A stretch of 64,000 bases of DNA from positions 5,481,501-5,545,500 of the forward strand of contig NZ_JACMTR010000002.1 of NCBI RefSeq assembly GCF_014267175.1, given 5' to 3'. The position numbers and the translations under genes are program-made. Below the pieces are notes generated by a model, which was given only the letters and a program-made list of their open reading frames with translations, did no database searches and was not told the origin of the DNA. Position 1 is the first letter of the stretch. Each line of letters opens with the position of its first letter. Of this stretch, positions 53,552 to 62,133 are shown one piece after another. This DNA comes from Pseudonocardia sp. C8. Its GTDB lineage: Bacteria > Actinomycetota > Actinomycetes > Mycobacteriales > Pseudonocardiaceae.

Positions 53552-53935
53552 TCAGCGGTCGCCGGGCGGGGTGAGCAGCGCTTCGAGGAAGCGGCGCTGC
53601 TCGGCGATGAGCCGGTCGACGAACTGGCGCTGCCCGGCCAGGAGCTGCTCGAACAGGTCGTAGCTGCCGCGGACGGCGGCACGGGCCGCCGCGGGGTCGG
53701 GTCCGAACGGGAGGGGCAGACGCCCGGCCTCCTTGCCGCTGCCGAACATCGCGAGGGTGGCGTCCTCGCCGGAGCGGACGACGCGCAGTACCGAGTCCTG
53801 GATCTGCCGGTAGCTCTCGGCGGTGGCCTCGCGGACGGTGTCGGTCATCGTCGCGGTCGCGGTGGCCGTGTCCTCGGTGCCGGGCTCGTCGGTCGCGTTG
53901 TTGCGGCTGCGCGGCTGGGCGTTGGACTGGGGCAC
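53552..53935 (-). CDS. Hypothetical helical protein, phasin-like
   Basis: A 127-aa protein that I cannot assign. The N-terminal ~35 residues are disordered (Asn-, Thr- and Ala-rich). The rest is predicted helical, with SYRQIQDSVLRVVRSGEDAT and SYDLFEQLLAGQRQFVDRLI then EQRRFLEALL. These amphipathic helices with spaced Phe, Leu and Gln resemble phasins or other granule-coating proteins, but no polyhydroxyalkanoate gene is near. It is convergent with dnaB. Confidence 0.65.
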   Translation of the reverse strand: MPQSNAQPRSRNNATDEPGTEDTATATATMTDTVREATAESYRQIQDSVLRVVRSGEDATLAMFGSGKEAGRLPLPFGPDPAAARAAVRGSYDLFEQLLAGQRQFVDRLIAEQRRFLEALLTPPGDR

Positions 53936-54113
53936 GATCAGACCTCCGAAGTGGTGTGCGGACGGGAGCGGTATCGGAGGTCGCCACTCTGCGCGCGGCG
54001 GGTGCGAGCAACAACCGCCACCCGGGGCTCACTCGAATGGCGCCCCATCCGCCACCGGGGGGCAGCACCCGGACACGGCGTCTCGTGCCGTGCCGTGCGC
54101 CGACCGGATGTGC

Positions 54114-54119
54114 CAGGCT
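54114..54119 (+). promoter_or_regulatory. -10-like element for the alpha/beta hydrolase gene
   Basis: CAGGCT ends 7 bp before the GTG start, with no ribosome site. It is a weaker match than the others of this type. Confidence 0.35.
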
Positions 54120-54126
54120 CCTCGGT

Positions 54127-54978
54127 GTGACATCCCCGGACGGTCTGCTGCCCGCCCTGACCTTCGGTGACGGCCCGCGGCTGGCCGTCGCGGTGCACGG
54201 CATCACGGCGTCGGCGATGGAGTGGCCGGCCGTCGCCCGGTGCCTGCCCGCGGACTGGACGCTCGTCGCGCCCGACCTGCGCGGGCGGGGCGCGGCGGCC
54301 GGCCTGCCGGGCCCGTACGGCCTGCAGCGGCACGTCGAGGACGTCTGCGCGCTCGTCCGGGCCCGCCGGCCCCGGGAAACCGTCCTGGTCGGGCACAGCA
54401 TGGGTGCCTACGTCGCCCTGCTCGCCGCGGTCGCCGAGCCCGGCCTGTTCGACCGGCTCGTCCTCGTCGACGGCGGCCTGCCCCTGCCGCCGCCACCCGA
54501 GGGCGTGTCCGTCGACGAGGTCCTCCAGGCCACCCTCGGCCCGGCGATCGCCCGGCTGAGCCGGACGTTCGAGTCCGAGCAGGCCTACCTCGACTTCTTC
54601 CGCGCGCATCCCGCGCTCGCCGACGCCTGGAACGAGGACGTCGCCGGCTACGTGCGGTACGACCTCGCCGGCCCGTCGGGGGCGCAGCGCTCGCGGGTCG
54701 TCGAGGAGGCCGTGCGCGCCGACGGCCGCGACGTCCTGGTCCGGGCGGGGGACTTCGCGGCGGCGTGGGAGGCGCTCACCGTGCCGGGCGTGCTGCTGCG
54801 GGCGCCGCTGGGGCTGTTCGGGGAGGCGCCGGGCCTGCTCGGCGACGACGCCGTCGCGGAGGCGGGCCGGCGACGTCCCGACATCGTCGTGGACACCGTG
54901 GACGGCGCCAACCACTACACGATCGTGCTGGACGAGCAGTTCGCCGCGCGGGTCGCGCGCCGCATCGCCGGGGAGTGA
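54127..54978 (+). CDS. Alpha/beta-fold hydrolase
   Basis: A 283-aa serine hydrolase. The oxyanion-type motif is VAVHGITASAMEWPAVARCL, the nucleophile elbow is LVGHSMGAYVALLAAVAE, and the late His is in DGANHYTIVLDEQFAARVA. The substrate is unknown. The GTG at 54127 starts where conservation begins, and an upstream -10-like box suggests a leaderless mRNA. Confidence 0.87.
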   Translation: MTSPDGLLPALTFGDGPRLAVAVHGITASAMEWPAVARCLPADWTLVAPDLRGRGAAAGLPGPYGLQRHVEDVCALVRARRPRETVLVGHSMGAYVALLAAVAEPGLFDRLVLVDGGLPLPPPPEGVSVDEVLQATLGPAIARLSRTFESEQAYLDFFRAHPALADAWNEDVAGYVRYDLAGPSGAQRSRVVEEAVRADGRDVLVRAGDFAAAWEALTVPGVLLRAPLGLFGEAPGLLGDDAVAEAGRRRPDIVVDTVDGANHYTIVLDEQFAARVARRIAGE

Positions 54979-55089
54979 CGCCGGGCGGCCCACGCTTTGC
55001 GCTCCCGCCCCCGGTCGGCAATGGTCGGGGCGGGCGCGAACCGGTGCACGGCCCGCCCGCGACACGGTCCGAACAGGACGGGGGACCTC

Positions 55090-56316
55090 ATGGATGTGCC
55101 GGCCGGGATCTGGTGGCTGACGATCGCCGCGATCGTCGGGTTGCTGGCGTTCGACTTCGTCTTCCACGTACGCAAGGCCCACGTGCCCACGCTCAAGGAG
55201 GCCGGCGTCTGGTCCGCGCTCTACATCGGTGTCGCGATCCTGTTCGGGATCGCCGTCCTGGTGTTCGGCGGGACCGACATGGGCGTCGAGTACTTCGCGG
55301 GCTACGTCACCGAGAAGGCGCTCTCGGTCGACAACCTGTTCGTCTTCCTGGTGATCATCTCCAGCTTCAAGGTACCCCGCGCGGACCAGCAGAAGGTGCT
55401 CCTGTTCGGGATCGTGTTCTCGCTGATCGCCCGGACCGGGTTCATCTTCGCGGGCGCAGGCTTGATCAACTCTTTCGCGTGGGTCTTCTACCTGTTCGGT
55501 CTCGTCCTGATCGTCACCGCCGGGCACCTGCTGAAGCCCGGTGACTCCGAGAGCCGGCCCGCGGACAACCTGGTGATCAGGCTCGCCCGCCGGATGTTCC
55601 GCACCTCCGACACCTACGACGGCGACAGGCTGTTCACCGTCCGGGACGGCCGGCGGGTCATGACCCCGATGCTCCTGGTCATGGTGGCCATCGGCGGGAC
55701 GGACGTGATGTTCGCGCTCGACTCGATCCCGGCGATCTTCGGTCTGACCCAGAACGTGTACCTGGTGTTCACGGCGACCGCGTTCTCCCTGCTCGGGCTG
55801 CGCCAGCTCTACTTCCTCATCGACGGGCTCCTCGACCGGCTCGTCTACCTCAGCTACGGCCTCGCCGTCATCCTGGCGTTCATCGGCGTGAAGCTGATCC
55901 TGCACGCGTTGCACGAGAACAACGTGCCGATCATCAACGGTGGCGAGCCGGTGGAGGTGGTCGAGATCAGCACCGGTCTGTCCCTGGTGGTGATCCTCAG
56001 CGTGCTGGCGGTGACCGTCCTCGCGTCCGTGCTCAGCCCGCGCGGCCGCGGCCAGAACGCGGTCTCCGGCGCCCGGCGCCATGCTGCCGAGTACCTCGAT
56101 GTCGAGACGGACCCGGAGCAGCGCGAGAGCATCTTCCGCAAGCTCCTCGCGGAGGAGGCGGTCATCCGGGGACTCCCCGAGAAGTACCGCGCGCGCATCC
56201 GCGAGGAGGACAAGCTCATGGACCTGCTCCGGCGTGCGCACGCGGCGCACGATGCCCGTGAGTCCCCGCCGGGTGGCGGCGCCGATGCGGCCCGGACGGC
56301 GCCGCCGCGCAGCTGA
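55090..56316 (+). CDS. TerC-family integral membrane protein
   Basis: A 408-aa membrane protein with about nine hydrophobic segments. Typical TerC stretches are GYVTEKALSVDNLFVFLVII, LLVMVAIGGTDVMFALDSIP and FGLTQNVYLVFTATAFSLLG, with acidic residues inside the membrane. Members are linked to manganese export or metalation of secreted proteins, and some to tellurite resistance; which applies here is unknown. The C-terminus is a charged cytoplasmic tail. The ATG at 55090 has a GGGGGAC ribosome site. Confidence 0.92.
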   Translation: MDVPAGIWWLTIAAIVGLLAFDFVFHVRKAHVPTLKEAGVWSALYIGVAILFGIAVLVFGGTDMGVEYFAGYVTEKALSVDNLFVFLVIISSFKVPRADQQKVLLFGIVFSLIARTGFIFAGAGLINSFAWVFYLFGLVLIVTAGHLLKPGDSESRPADNLVIRLARRMFRTSDTYDGDRLFTVRDGRRVMTPMLLVMVAIGGTDVMFALDSIPAIFGLTQNVYLVFTATAFSLLGLRQLYFLIDGLLDRLVYLSYGLAVILAFIGVKLILHALHENNVPIINGGEPVEVVEISTGLSLVVILSVLAVTVLASVLSPRGRGQNAVSGARRHAAEYLDVETDPEQRESIFRKLLAEEAVIRGLPEKYRARIREEDKLMDLLRRAHAAHDARESPPGGGADAARTAPPRS

Positions 56317-56338
56317 CCCGCCCGCGTCCGCCCGCCGG

Positions 56339-56644
56339 TCAGGCGGTGTCGGGGCGGGAGCGTGAACCGACCGTCGCGGCCAGGCCCAGGGACACCGCGG
56401 CGAGCACGACGCCGGCGATCACGGTCGGGACGCTCACCGCGACAGCGCCGACCAGCAGTACCAGGAGGGAGAGTCCGAGCAGCAGGGAGTGCAGCGGCCC
56501 CGCGCCGTGCAACGGCCGTCCGGCACCATTCCGGCGCCGGTCCCCGGCCTGCAGCGCGGCGAAGCGCCGGACGAGGCGCGGGTCGGTCAGCCGCAGCTGC
56601 ACCTCCATCTCGTGCAGCCGCCGGATCTCGCGTTCGCTGAGCAC
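56339..56644 (-). CDS. DUF3040 family small membrane protein
   Basis: A 101-aa protein with the DUF3040 start LSEREIRRLHEMEVQLRLTD then PRLVRRFAALQ, followed by two membrane segments (LHSLLLGLSLLVLLVGAVAV and VIAGVVLAAVSLGLAATVG). The family is common in Actinobacteria and has no known function. The GTG at 56644 has an AGGTAGGGGA site close by. It is convergent with the TerC gene. Confidence 0.8.
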   Translation of the reverse strand: MLSEREIRRLHEMEVQLRLTDPRLVRRFAALQAGDRRRNGAGRPLHGAGPLHSLLLGLSLLVLLVGAVAVSVPTVIAGVVLAAVSLGLAATVGSRSRPDTA

Positions 56645-56832
56645 TCCCCTACCTCTCCACGGGTCTCGACCGGCACGGAGGCGGGCCGGCGGGGCCATCG
56701 GGGTGGCCGGACCGATTCCGACCTTACGTGATCGGATCGTGATGTTCGTGGTGTGGCGGACGGCGTCACACGTGCCGGTGCTCACGCGGGGTCACCGGAG
56801 CGCGGTGTGCGACGAGCACCGGCCCGGCCGGA

Positions 56833-57381
56833 TCACCAGAGCGTGACACGGTCCCGCCGGGGGCCGGCCGGCGCGCCGAGCCGGGCGCACAGGGCCGCCC
56901 AGGACCGGTCGTCACCGGGGGTGCGGGTGCGGCGGGGACGCAGCCACCGGATCTTGAGGTCCGGATCGTCCGGGTCCGCGGTCCACCGCTCCCGCGTCGA
57001 CCCCCGGTCCGCCGAACGCACCTCGACCAGCACGCCGTCCGTGACGGCCTGCACGCCGTAGAGGCACCCGGGAGGGACCAGGACCAGCTGCGGGCCGTCC
57101 AGCAGCGCCACCGCGAGCCGCCCGAACGTCTCGGTGCACGGCCGCGCGTCGATCACCACCGCGTAGCCGGTCCCCTGCGGCACACCGATCACGACGGTGC
57201 CGTCCGGGTCCCCGGCGAGGCCGTGGACGTCGTCGCGGGCGGGGCGGTACCGGCGCCGGACCGGGAAGGCGTCGAGATCGACGGCGGCCGGTGTCCCCGG
57301 CCCCGACGGCGTCACGGGGTCCAGCAGCAACGCGCCCGGCACCACGGTCCGCTGGACGTGCACCGGCGCTCCCCTCGTCAC
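56833..57381 (-). CDS. RmlC-like cupin (dTDP-sugar 3,5-epimerase-like)
   Basis: A 182-aa protein resembling dTDP-4-dehydrorhamnose 3,5-epimerases. It starts VPGALLLDPVTPSGPG, contains VIDARPCTETFGRLAVALLD in place of the DLR-x-S-TFG region, and has LVLVPPGCLYGVQAVTDGVL where RmlC has its P-x-G-x-AHGF core. The usual catalytic His of that core is replaced, so activity is uncertain. The C-terminal part (RWTADPDDPDLKIRW) also fits. It is divergent from a sugar C-methyltransferase gene, which supports a role in deoxysugar metabolism. Confidence 0.7.
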   Translation of the reverse strand: MTRGAPVHVQRTVVPGALLLDPVTPSGPGTPAAVDLDAFPVRRRYRPARDDVHGLAGDPDGTVVIGVPQGTGYAVVIDARPCTETFGRLAVALLDGPQLVLVPPGCLYGVQAVTDGVLVEVRSADRGSTRERWTADPDDPDLKIRWLRPRRTRTPGDDRSWAALCARLGAPAGPRRDRVTLW

Positions 57382-57561
57382 GACCGGTCACACCGTGCGA
57401 CGAAGCGGCGGGCCGACCTGTGTCTCGTATCGGAAACGACAACGAGCGAGCCGGGTCGTGGTGACGCTGCGCGAGGCGATGCTGCTCCGAACGGGTTCAC
57501 AGCATGTCCACAGCGGCGCTCACTACTATCGGCGATAGTGGATCCGCGAAGGGGGAGACGG
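57382..57561. promoter_or_regulatory. Divergent promoter region of the RmlC-like and methyltransferase genes
   Basis: A 180-bp gap that contains the perfect 15-bp inverted repeat ACTATCGGCGATAGT (57525-57539), 22 bp before the methyltransferase start, and a GTCCACAG-type site at 57506. The dyad could be an operator. Confidence 0.5.
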
Positions 57562-58704
57562 ATGGCGGAGGACATGCGCTGCCGCTCCTGCCGCGGTGGC
57601 CGGGGCACGACGATCCTGGACCTCGGTGAACAGCCCCCGTGGGACCGGATGCCGTGGGCCGGCACCCCGCTGCCCGACCCGGCGTTCCCGCTGCGCATGT
57701 GGCTGTGCGCGGACTGCGGTCTGGCCCAGCTGGAGACCGACGCCGAGGTCGCCGAGGAGCTCCCGGGCGTCGAGGCACGGGCGGTGGCCGAGCACAGCGA
57801 CCGCGCCGTCGGCCGGCTCGCCCGGGAGGGCGTGGTCCGGCCGGGCGCGACCGTCGTCGAGTTCGGCAGCCCGCACGGCGAGTCCTGGCTCTCCCGGCTG
57901 ACCGCCCGCGGCATGGCGGCGGCCGGGCACGACGCGCCGACGGGCCACGCCGACCTGGTGATCGACTTCTACGGCCTGCTGCACGAACCGGACCAGGACG
58001 CCGCGCTGCGGCGCCGGGCCGAGCTCCTGGCCCCCGGAGGGACGCTCGCGCTGCAGCTGCTGCCGCTGGGCACCCTGCTGCGCGACGGCCAGTGGTACGA
58101 CCTGCGGCACGGCCACTACGCGTACTGGTCGCTGCCGGCCCTGGACGCCGCCCTCCGCCGGCACGGCCTGGGCGTCCACCGCGCGTGGTGGTACCCGATG
58201 GCCGGCGGCACGCTGCTCGTCACGGCCCGGGCCGGAGCCGAGCCGGACGGCGAGACCCGCCGGCTGCTGCGCGAGGAGGACGAGCTCGGCGTCACCGACC
58301 CGGCCCGGCTCGCCGGCCTGCAGGCCGCCGCCGACCGTGCCCACGACCTGCGGGACTGGCTGGGGGCCGAGCGCGCGGCCGGGCGGACCGTCGCCGGCTA
58401 CGGGGCCGCGTCCCGGGCCGTGCCGCTGGTCTGCCACGCCGGGCTGCGGGCGGACCTGTTCGCAGCGGTCGGCGACGCCTCCCCCGCCAAGCAGGGCCGG
58501 CGGATGCCGGGCACCGACGTCCCGATCGTCTCGCCGGCCGAGCTGGCGGAGCTCCGGCCGGACCGGGTCGTGCTGTTCCTCGCCGAGCTGGCCGGCGAGG
58601 TCCGCGCCGCCCTACCGGAGATCGAGTCCGCCGGGGGCCGCTGGGTCGTGCTCGATCCCGGCCCGCGCCTCCTCACCCCGGAGCCCAGCCTGTCCACCGG
58701 GTGA
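57562..58704 (+). CDS. SAM-dependent sugar C-methyltransferase-like protein
   Basis: A 380-aa protein in the three-part layout of NovU/TylCIII-type deoxysugar C-methyltransferases. It has an N-terminal zinc-binding domain (RCRSC at the start and LCADCGLAQLETDAEV), a middle SAM fold (ATVVEFGSPHGESWLSRLTA) and a C-terminal domain with VAGYGAASRAVPLVCHAGL. In these enzymes the first SAM motif is normally EIGSNDG; here it is EFGSPHG. The substrate sugar is unknown. The ATG at 57562 has a GGGGGAG ribosome site. It faces the RmlC-like gene. Confidence 0.85.
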   Translation: MAEDMRCRSCRGGRGTTILDLGEQPPWDRMPWAGTPLPDPAFPLRMWLCADCGLAQLETDAEVAEELPGVEARAVAEHSDRAVGRLAREGVVRPGATVVEFGSPHGESWLSRLTARGMAAAGHDAPTGHADLVIDFYGLLHEPDQDAALRRRAELLAPGGTLALQLLPLGTLLRDGQWYDLRHGHYAYWSLPALDAALRRHGLGVHRAWWYPMAGGTLLVTARAGAEPDGETRRLLREEDELGVTDPARLAGLQAAADRAHDLRDWLGAERAAGRTVAGYGAASRAVPLVCHAGLRADLFAAVGDASPAKQGRRMPGTDVPIVSPAELAELRPDRVVLFLAELAGEVRAALPEIESAGGRWVVLDPGPRLLTPEPSLSTG

Positions 58705-58765
58705 GCCCGGCCCGGGGCGCATGGGGGGTTGCGGTCTGCCGTTACCCTCTGGTCCGGGAGGCAAC

Positions 58766-59128
58766 ATGCGAGGTCGACTCGGCGAGCTCGAGGCCGCCGT
58801 CATGGATGTGCTGTGGACCGGTGATACGCCGTGCCGGGTCCGGGACGTCCGCCGCCACCTCGCCCCGACCCGCCCGCTCGCCTACACGACCGTCATGACC
58901 GTGCTGGACAACCTGCACCGCAAGGGCTGGGTGCAGCGCGAGCTCGACGGCCGGGCCTACCTGTACCGCCCCGCCGCCAGCCGCGAGGAGGAGACCGCGC
59001 GGGCGCTGCGCGACCTGCTGGACGCCGCGGGCGACACCGAGGCCGTGCTGCTGCACTTCGCCCGGTCGGTGTCCGAGCGGGAGTCCGCGGTGCTGCGCGA
59101 CGCGCTCGCCGGACCGGAAGCCGGGTGA
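58766..59128 (+). CDS. BlaI/MecI/CopY-family transcriptional repressor
   Basis: A 120-aa winged-helix repressor: GRLGELEAAVMDVLWTGDTP, then LAYTTVMTVLDNLHRKGWVQ and a C-terminal dimer helix. Such repressors usually sit next to a BlaR1-type sensor protease (M56) or a copper ATPase; neither is present here. The ATG at 58766 has a GGGAGG site, and a TACCCT lies 17 bp upstream. Its target is not evident, though the dyad before the methyltransferase gene is a candidate. Confidence 0.9.
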   Translation: MRGRLGELEAAVMDVLWTGDTPCRVRDVRRHLAPTRPLAYTTVMTVLDNLHRKGWVQRELDGRAYLYRPAASREEETARALRDLLDAAGDTEAVLLHFARSVSERESAVLRDALAGPEAG

Positions 59129-59142
59129 CCGCGGAGTGAGTC

Positions 59143-60684
59143 TCAGGCCGCCCGGTCCGGGCTGCGGCGGCGCGCCCGGAGCCGGGACGCGCGGTGCCGG
59201 ACCGGCCCGTGGCCGGCCCGCTCGGCGGCCCGCGTGATCGAGCGGACCATCCCGCCGAACACGATCCCGTGGAACGGCGCGACCGACCACCAGTACAGCC
59301 GGCCGGCCACCCCGTGCGGGATGAACACGGCCCGCTGCCGGTAGGTCGAGCCGCCGCCCCGCGGTGCCACCGACATCTCCAGCCAGGCCCGCCCCGAAAC
59401 CTTCATCTCCGCGCGCAACCGCAGCAGCCCCCAGGCCGGGGGCAGGTCGTCGGCCGGTGGCCGGTGCCCGCCCGGTTCGCGGACCCGTTCCACCCGCCAC
59501 CAGTCCACGGCGTCCCCGGTGCGGACGGTGTCCGGGTCACGGCGGCCGCGGGTGAGCCCCACCCCGCCGGCGGCGCGGTCCATCCACCCGCGCACCGACC
59601 AGGCGAGCGGGAACGAGTACCAGCCGCGCTCGCCGCCGATCCCCGCCACGACCTGCCACAGCCGCTCGGGGGACGCCGCGCAGTCCCGGGCACGCTCGTC
59701 GAGGTAGACCGGTTCGCCGCCGAGGTCGGCGGGCAGCGGGTCGGACGGCACGCCCGGCGCCGTCGCGTCCGACCAGCGGGTCTCCACGTCGCCGTCGACC
59801 GTCCGGGCCAGCGCGAGCTCGACGGTGCGCCCGAAGCCGAGTAGCCCTCCGGGCGGGTCGGGCACCGCGGACCGGATGTCGTCCTCGGTGCAGACGGCCC
59901 CGCGCGCCGGCGGCTCGATCAGGGGACGCGCGACCGACGCCGGCACCGGCGACACCACGCCCGCCCAGTGCGCGGCCGGCGCCGGGGACCGTCCCGGCAG
60001 CGGCAGGACCCGGCGGGGCGGGAGACCGGCGACGGCCGCGTAGCGACGCATCATCTCGAGGTAGGTGAGGACGTCCGGGCCGCCGACGTCGAACGTCCGG
60101 TTCGGCTCCCCGGGAAGCTCCGCGGCCCCCACGAGGTAGTCCAGGACGTCCCGCACCGCGATCGGCTGGACCGGCCGGTCCGCCCACCCCGGTGCGAGCA
60201 CCGGCAGCCGCTCGGTCAGGTGGCGCAGGATCTCGAAGCTCGCCGCACCCGGCCCGAGGACCATCGCGGCCCGCAGGACGACCGCCGGAACCTCGGCGCG
60301 CAGCAGCGTCTCGGCCACCGGCGCGGCACCGGGATGCAACCGTCCCAGGTGGACGATCCGGTGCACCCCGGCGTCCCGCGCGGCGCCCGCGACGATCGGC
60401 GCGGCCCGCGCGGTGACGGCCTCCGGGGCCAGGAGGTGCACGACGTCGACGTCCGCGCAGGCCGCCCGCACGCTCTCCGGGTCGAGCAGGTCACCCCGCA
60501 CGATCTCCACGTCGTCGGCCCAGGCCCGGCCGGCGAGCGCGTCCGGGTAGCGCACGAGGCAGCGGACGTGCGTGGGACCGGTGTCCGGGGACGGTACGCG
60601 GCCGGTGTCCGGGCCGTGGCCCAGCAGCCGCGGGGCGAGCCGTCCGCCGATGTAGCCGGTCGCTCCGGTGACGAGGTGGCGCAC
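59143..60684 (-). CDS. NAD(P)-binding SDR with C-terminal DUF2867 domain
   Basis: A 513-aa two-domain protein. The N-terminal extended-SDR fold begins RHLVTGATGYIGGRLAPRLL and ends near residue 300. The C-terminal DUF2867 domain includes RLWQVVAGIGGERGWYSFPL and a stretch GVAGRLYWWSVAPFHGIVFG. The family is frequent in Actinobacteria and unassigned; it resembles complex I assembly factor-type NmrA/SDR proteins. It is the downstream neighbour of the AI-2E permease gene on the same strand. The start is GTG at 60684. Confidence 0.85.
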   Translation of the reverse strand: MRHLVTGATGYIGGRLAPRLLGHGPDTGRVPSPDTGPTHVRCLVRYPDALAGRAWADDVEIVRGDLLDPESVRAACADVDVVHLLAPEAVTARAAPIVAGAARDAGVHRIVHLGRLHPGAAPVAETLLRAEVPAVVLRAAMVLGPGAASFEILRHLTERLPVLAPGWADRPVQPIAVRDVLDYLVGAAELPGEPNRTFDVGGPDVLTYLEMMRRYAAVAGLPPRRVLPLPGRSPAPAAHWAGVVSPVPASVARPLIEPPARGAVCTEDDIRSAVPDPPGGLLGFGRTVELALARTVDGDVETRWSDATAPGVPSDPLPADLGGEPVYLDERARDCAASPERLWQVVAGIGGERGWYSFPLAWSVRGWMDRAAGGVGLTRGRRDPDTVRTGDAVDWWRVERVREPGGHRPPADDLPPAWGLLRLRAEMKVSGRAWLEMSVAPRGGGSTYRQRAVFIPHGVAGRLYWWSVAPFHGIVFGGMVRSITRAAERAGHGPVRHRASRLRARRRSPDRAA

Positions 60685-60723
60685 GCCGGTGATCGTCCCA
60701 CCGGCCGGCGCGCACGGCAGGGC

Positions 60724-62133
60724 TCACGGGCCGGCGGTGGCGTTCCCGTGGCGGGGGAGCAGCGGGTTCACCTGCCCGGGCGCCACCTCGTGCGGGGCGA
60801 CCAGCGACCGGACCGCGGCGGTCACCACGGCCAGCAACGGCACGGCGAGCAGCGCACCGGTGATCCCGGCGATCACCACGCCGGCGGCGACGGCGAGCGC
60901 GATGGCGAGCGGGTGCAGCCGGACCGCCCGGCCCATCACCACGGGCTGCAGCACGTGGCTCTCCAGCTGCTGCACCCCCAGCACGATGCCGAGCACGATC
61001 AGCGCGGTCCCGAGCCCGTTCGCGACCAGCGCGATCAGCACGGCGACCGCACCGGTCAGCACCGCCCCGACGATCGGCACGAACGCGCCCACGAACACCA
61101 GCGCGGCCAGCGGCAACGCCAGCGGCACCCCGGTGATCGACAGGCCGAGGCCGACGCCGATCGCGTCGACGATCGCGACCAGGACCGTCGCCCGGACGTA
61201 GCCGACCAGCGACGCGAACGCCCGCCGTCCGGCGACGTCCACCCGTTCCCGGCGCTGCGCCGGCGCGAGCAGCCGCAGGAAGGCCCACAGCCGGCGGCCG
61301 TCGTACAGCATGAAGATCAGCGCGAACAGGCACAGCGCGAACCCGGCCAGCACCTCCCCGACCGTCGCCGCGGTGCTCACCGCCCCCGAGGTCAGCGTCT
61401 GCCGGTTCTCCTGCAGGGTCTGCAGCAGCTGGGTGCCGACCTGCTCGACGTCGACGTCGAACGGGGTCGCGTCCACGAGGCCCTGCAGCGACGCGACGCT
61501 GATCGTGAGCTGGCCGACCAGGTCGGCGGTGCCGTCGACCAGAGTGTTGATCACCAGTGTGAGCAGCCCGCCGAGCGCGGCGAGGCCGCCGACCATCACC
61601 AGCCCGGTCGCCAGGCCGCGCGGGACCCGCCGGTCGTGCAGCCACTGGACGAGCGGCGCGAGGAGCGCGGCCAGGAGCACCGCGATCGCGACCGGGATGA
61701 CGACCACCCGGAGCTGGATCACGACGAAGATCATCAGTGCGACACCGGCCGCGATGACCAGCAGGCGGGCGCACACCTCGGACGCGATCCGCAGCGGGGC
61801 GGGGACCTCGGAGCGCACGACAGGCCGGCGGCGGGGGACGCGGGTTCCGCTGCCGTCCGCCGCGGGCGGGCGGCCGGTCCCGCCCGGGACCGGGGCGCGA
61901 CCGGCGGAGGCCGCACCGATCGCGGTGGCGTCGTCGGTGGCCGGGCTGTCGCCCTCCGGAACCGGCGTGCCGCCGTCCGGGTGGCCCGCCGGGGTCGGGA
62001 CACGGCCGTCCGTGGCGTCCGGCGCGGGCCGGGGCGCCGGCGTGTCCTCCGGGGGCGACACGCCGTCGGGCTCGTCCGGCGGCCGGCCCTCCCCCGATGC
62101 CGGGACGCCCGCCGCCCCGCTCCGCTCCGCCAT
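60724..62133 (-). CDS. AI-2E family transporter
   Basis: A 469-aa membrane protein of the TqsA/PerM type with about eight hydrophobic segments. A ~110-residue disordered N-terminus precedes LLVIAAGVALMIFVVIQLRV. The family core VFVGAFVPIVGAVLTGAVAV and the late VMGRAVRLHPLAIALAVAAG are clear. Substrates differ among members; signal export is not implied. The ATG at 62133 follows a minus-strand TAGCGT (62146-62141) by 7 bp with no ribosome site. Confidence 0.9.
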   Translation of the reverse strand: MAERSGAAGVPASGEGRPPDEPDGVSPPEDTPAPRPAPDATDGRVPTPAGHPDGGTPVPEGDSPATDDATAIGAASAGRAPVPGGTGRPPAADGSGTRVPRRRPVVRSEVPAPLRIASEVCARLLVIAAGVALMIFVVIQLRVVVIPVAIAVLLAALLAPLVQWLHDRRVPRGLATGLVMVGGLAALGGLLTLVINTLVDGTADLVGQLTISVASLQGLVDATPFDVDVEQVGTQLLQTLQENRQTLTSGAVSTAATVGEVLAGFALCLFALIFMLYDGRRLWAFLRLLAPAQRRERVDVAGRRAFASLVGYVRATVLVAIVDAIGVGLGLSITGVPLALPLAALVFVGAFVPIVGAVLTGAVAVLIALVANGLGTALIVLGIVLGVQQLESHVLQPVVMGRAVRLHPLAIALAVAAGVVIAGITGALLAVPLLAVVTAAVRSLVAPHEVAPGQVNPLLPRHGNATAGP

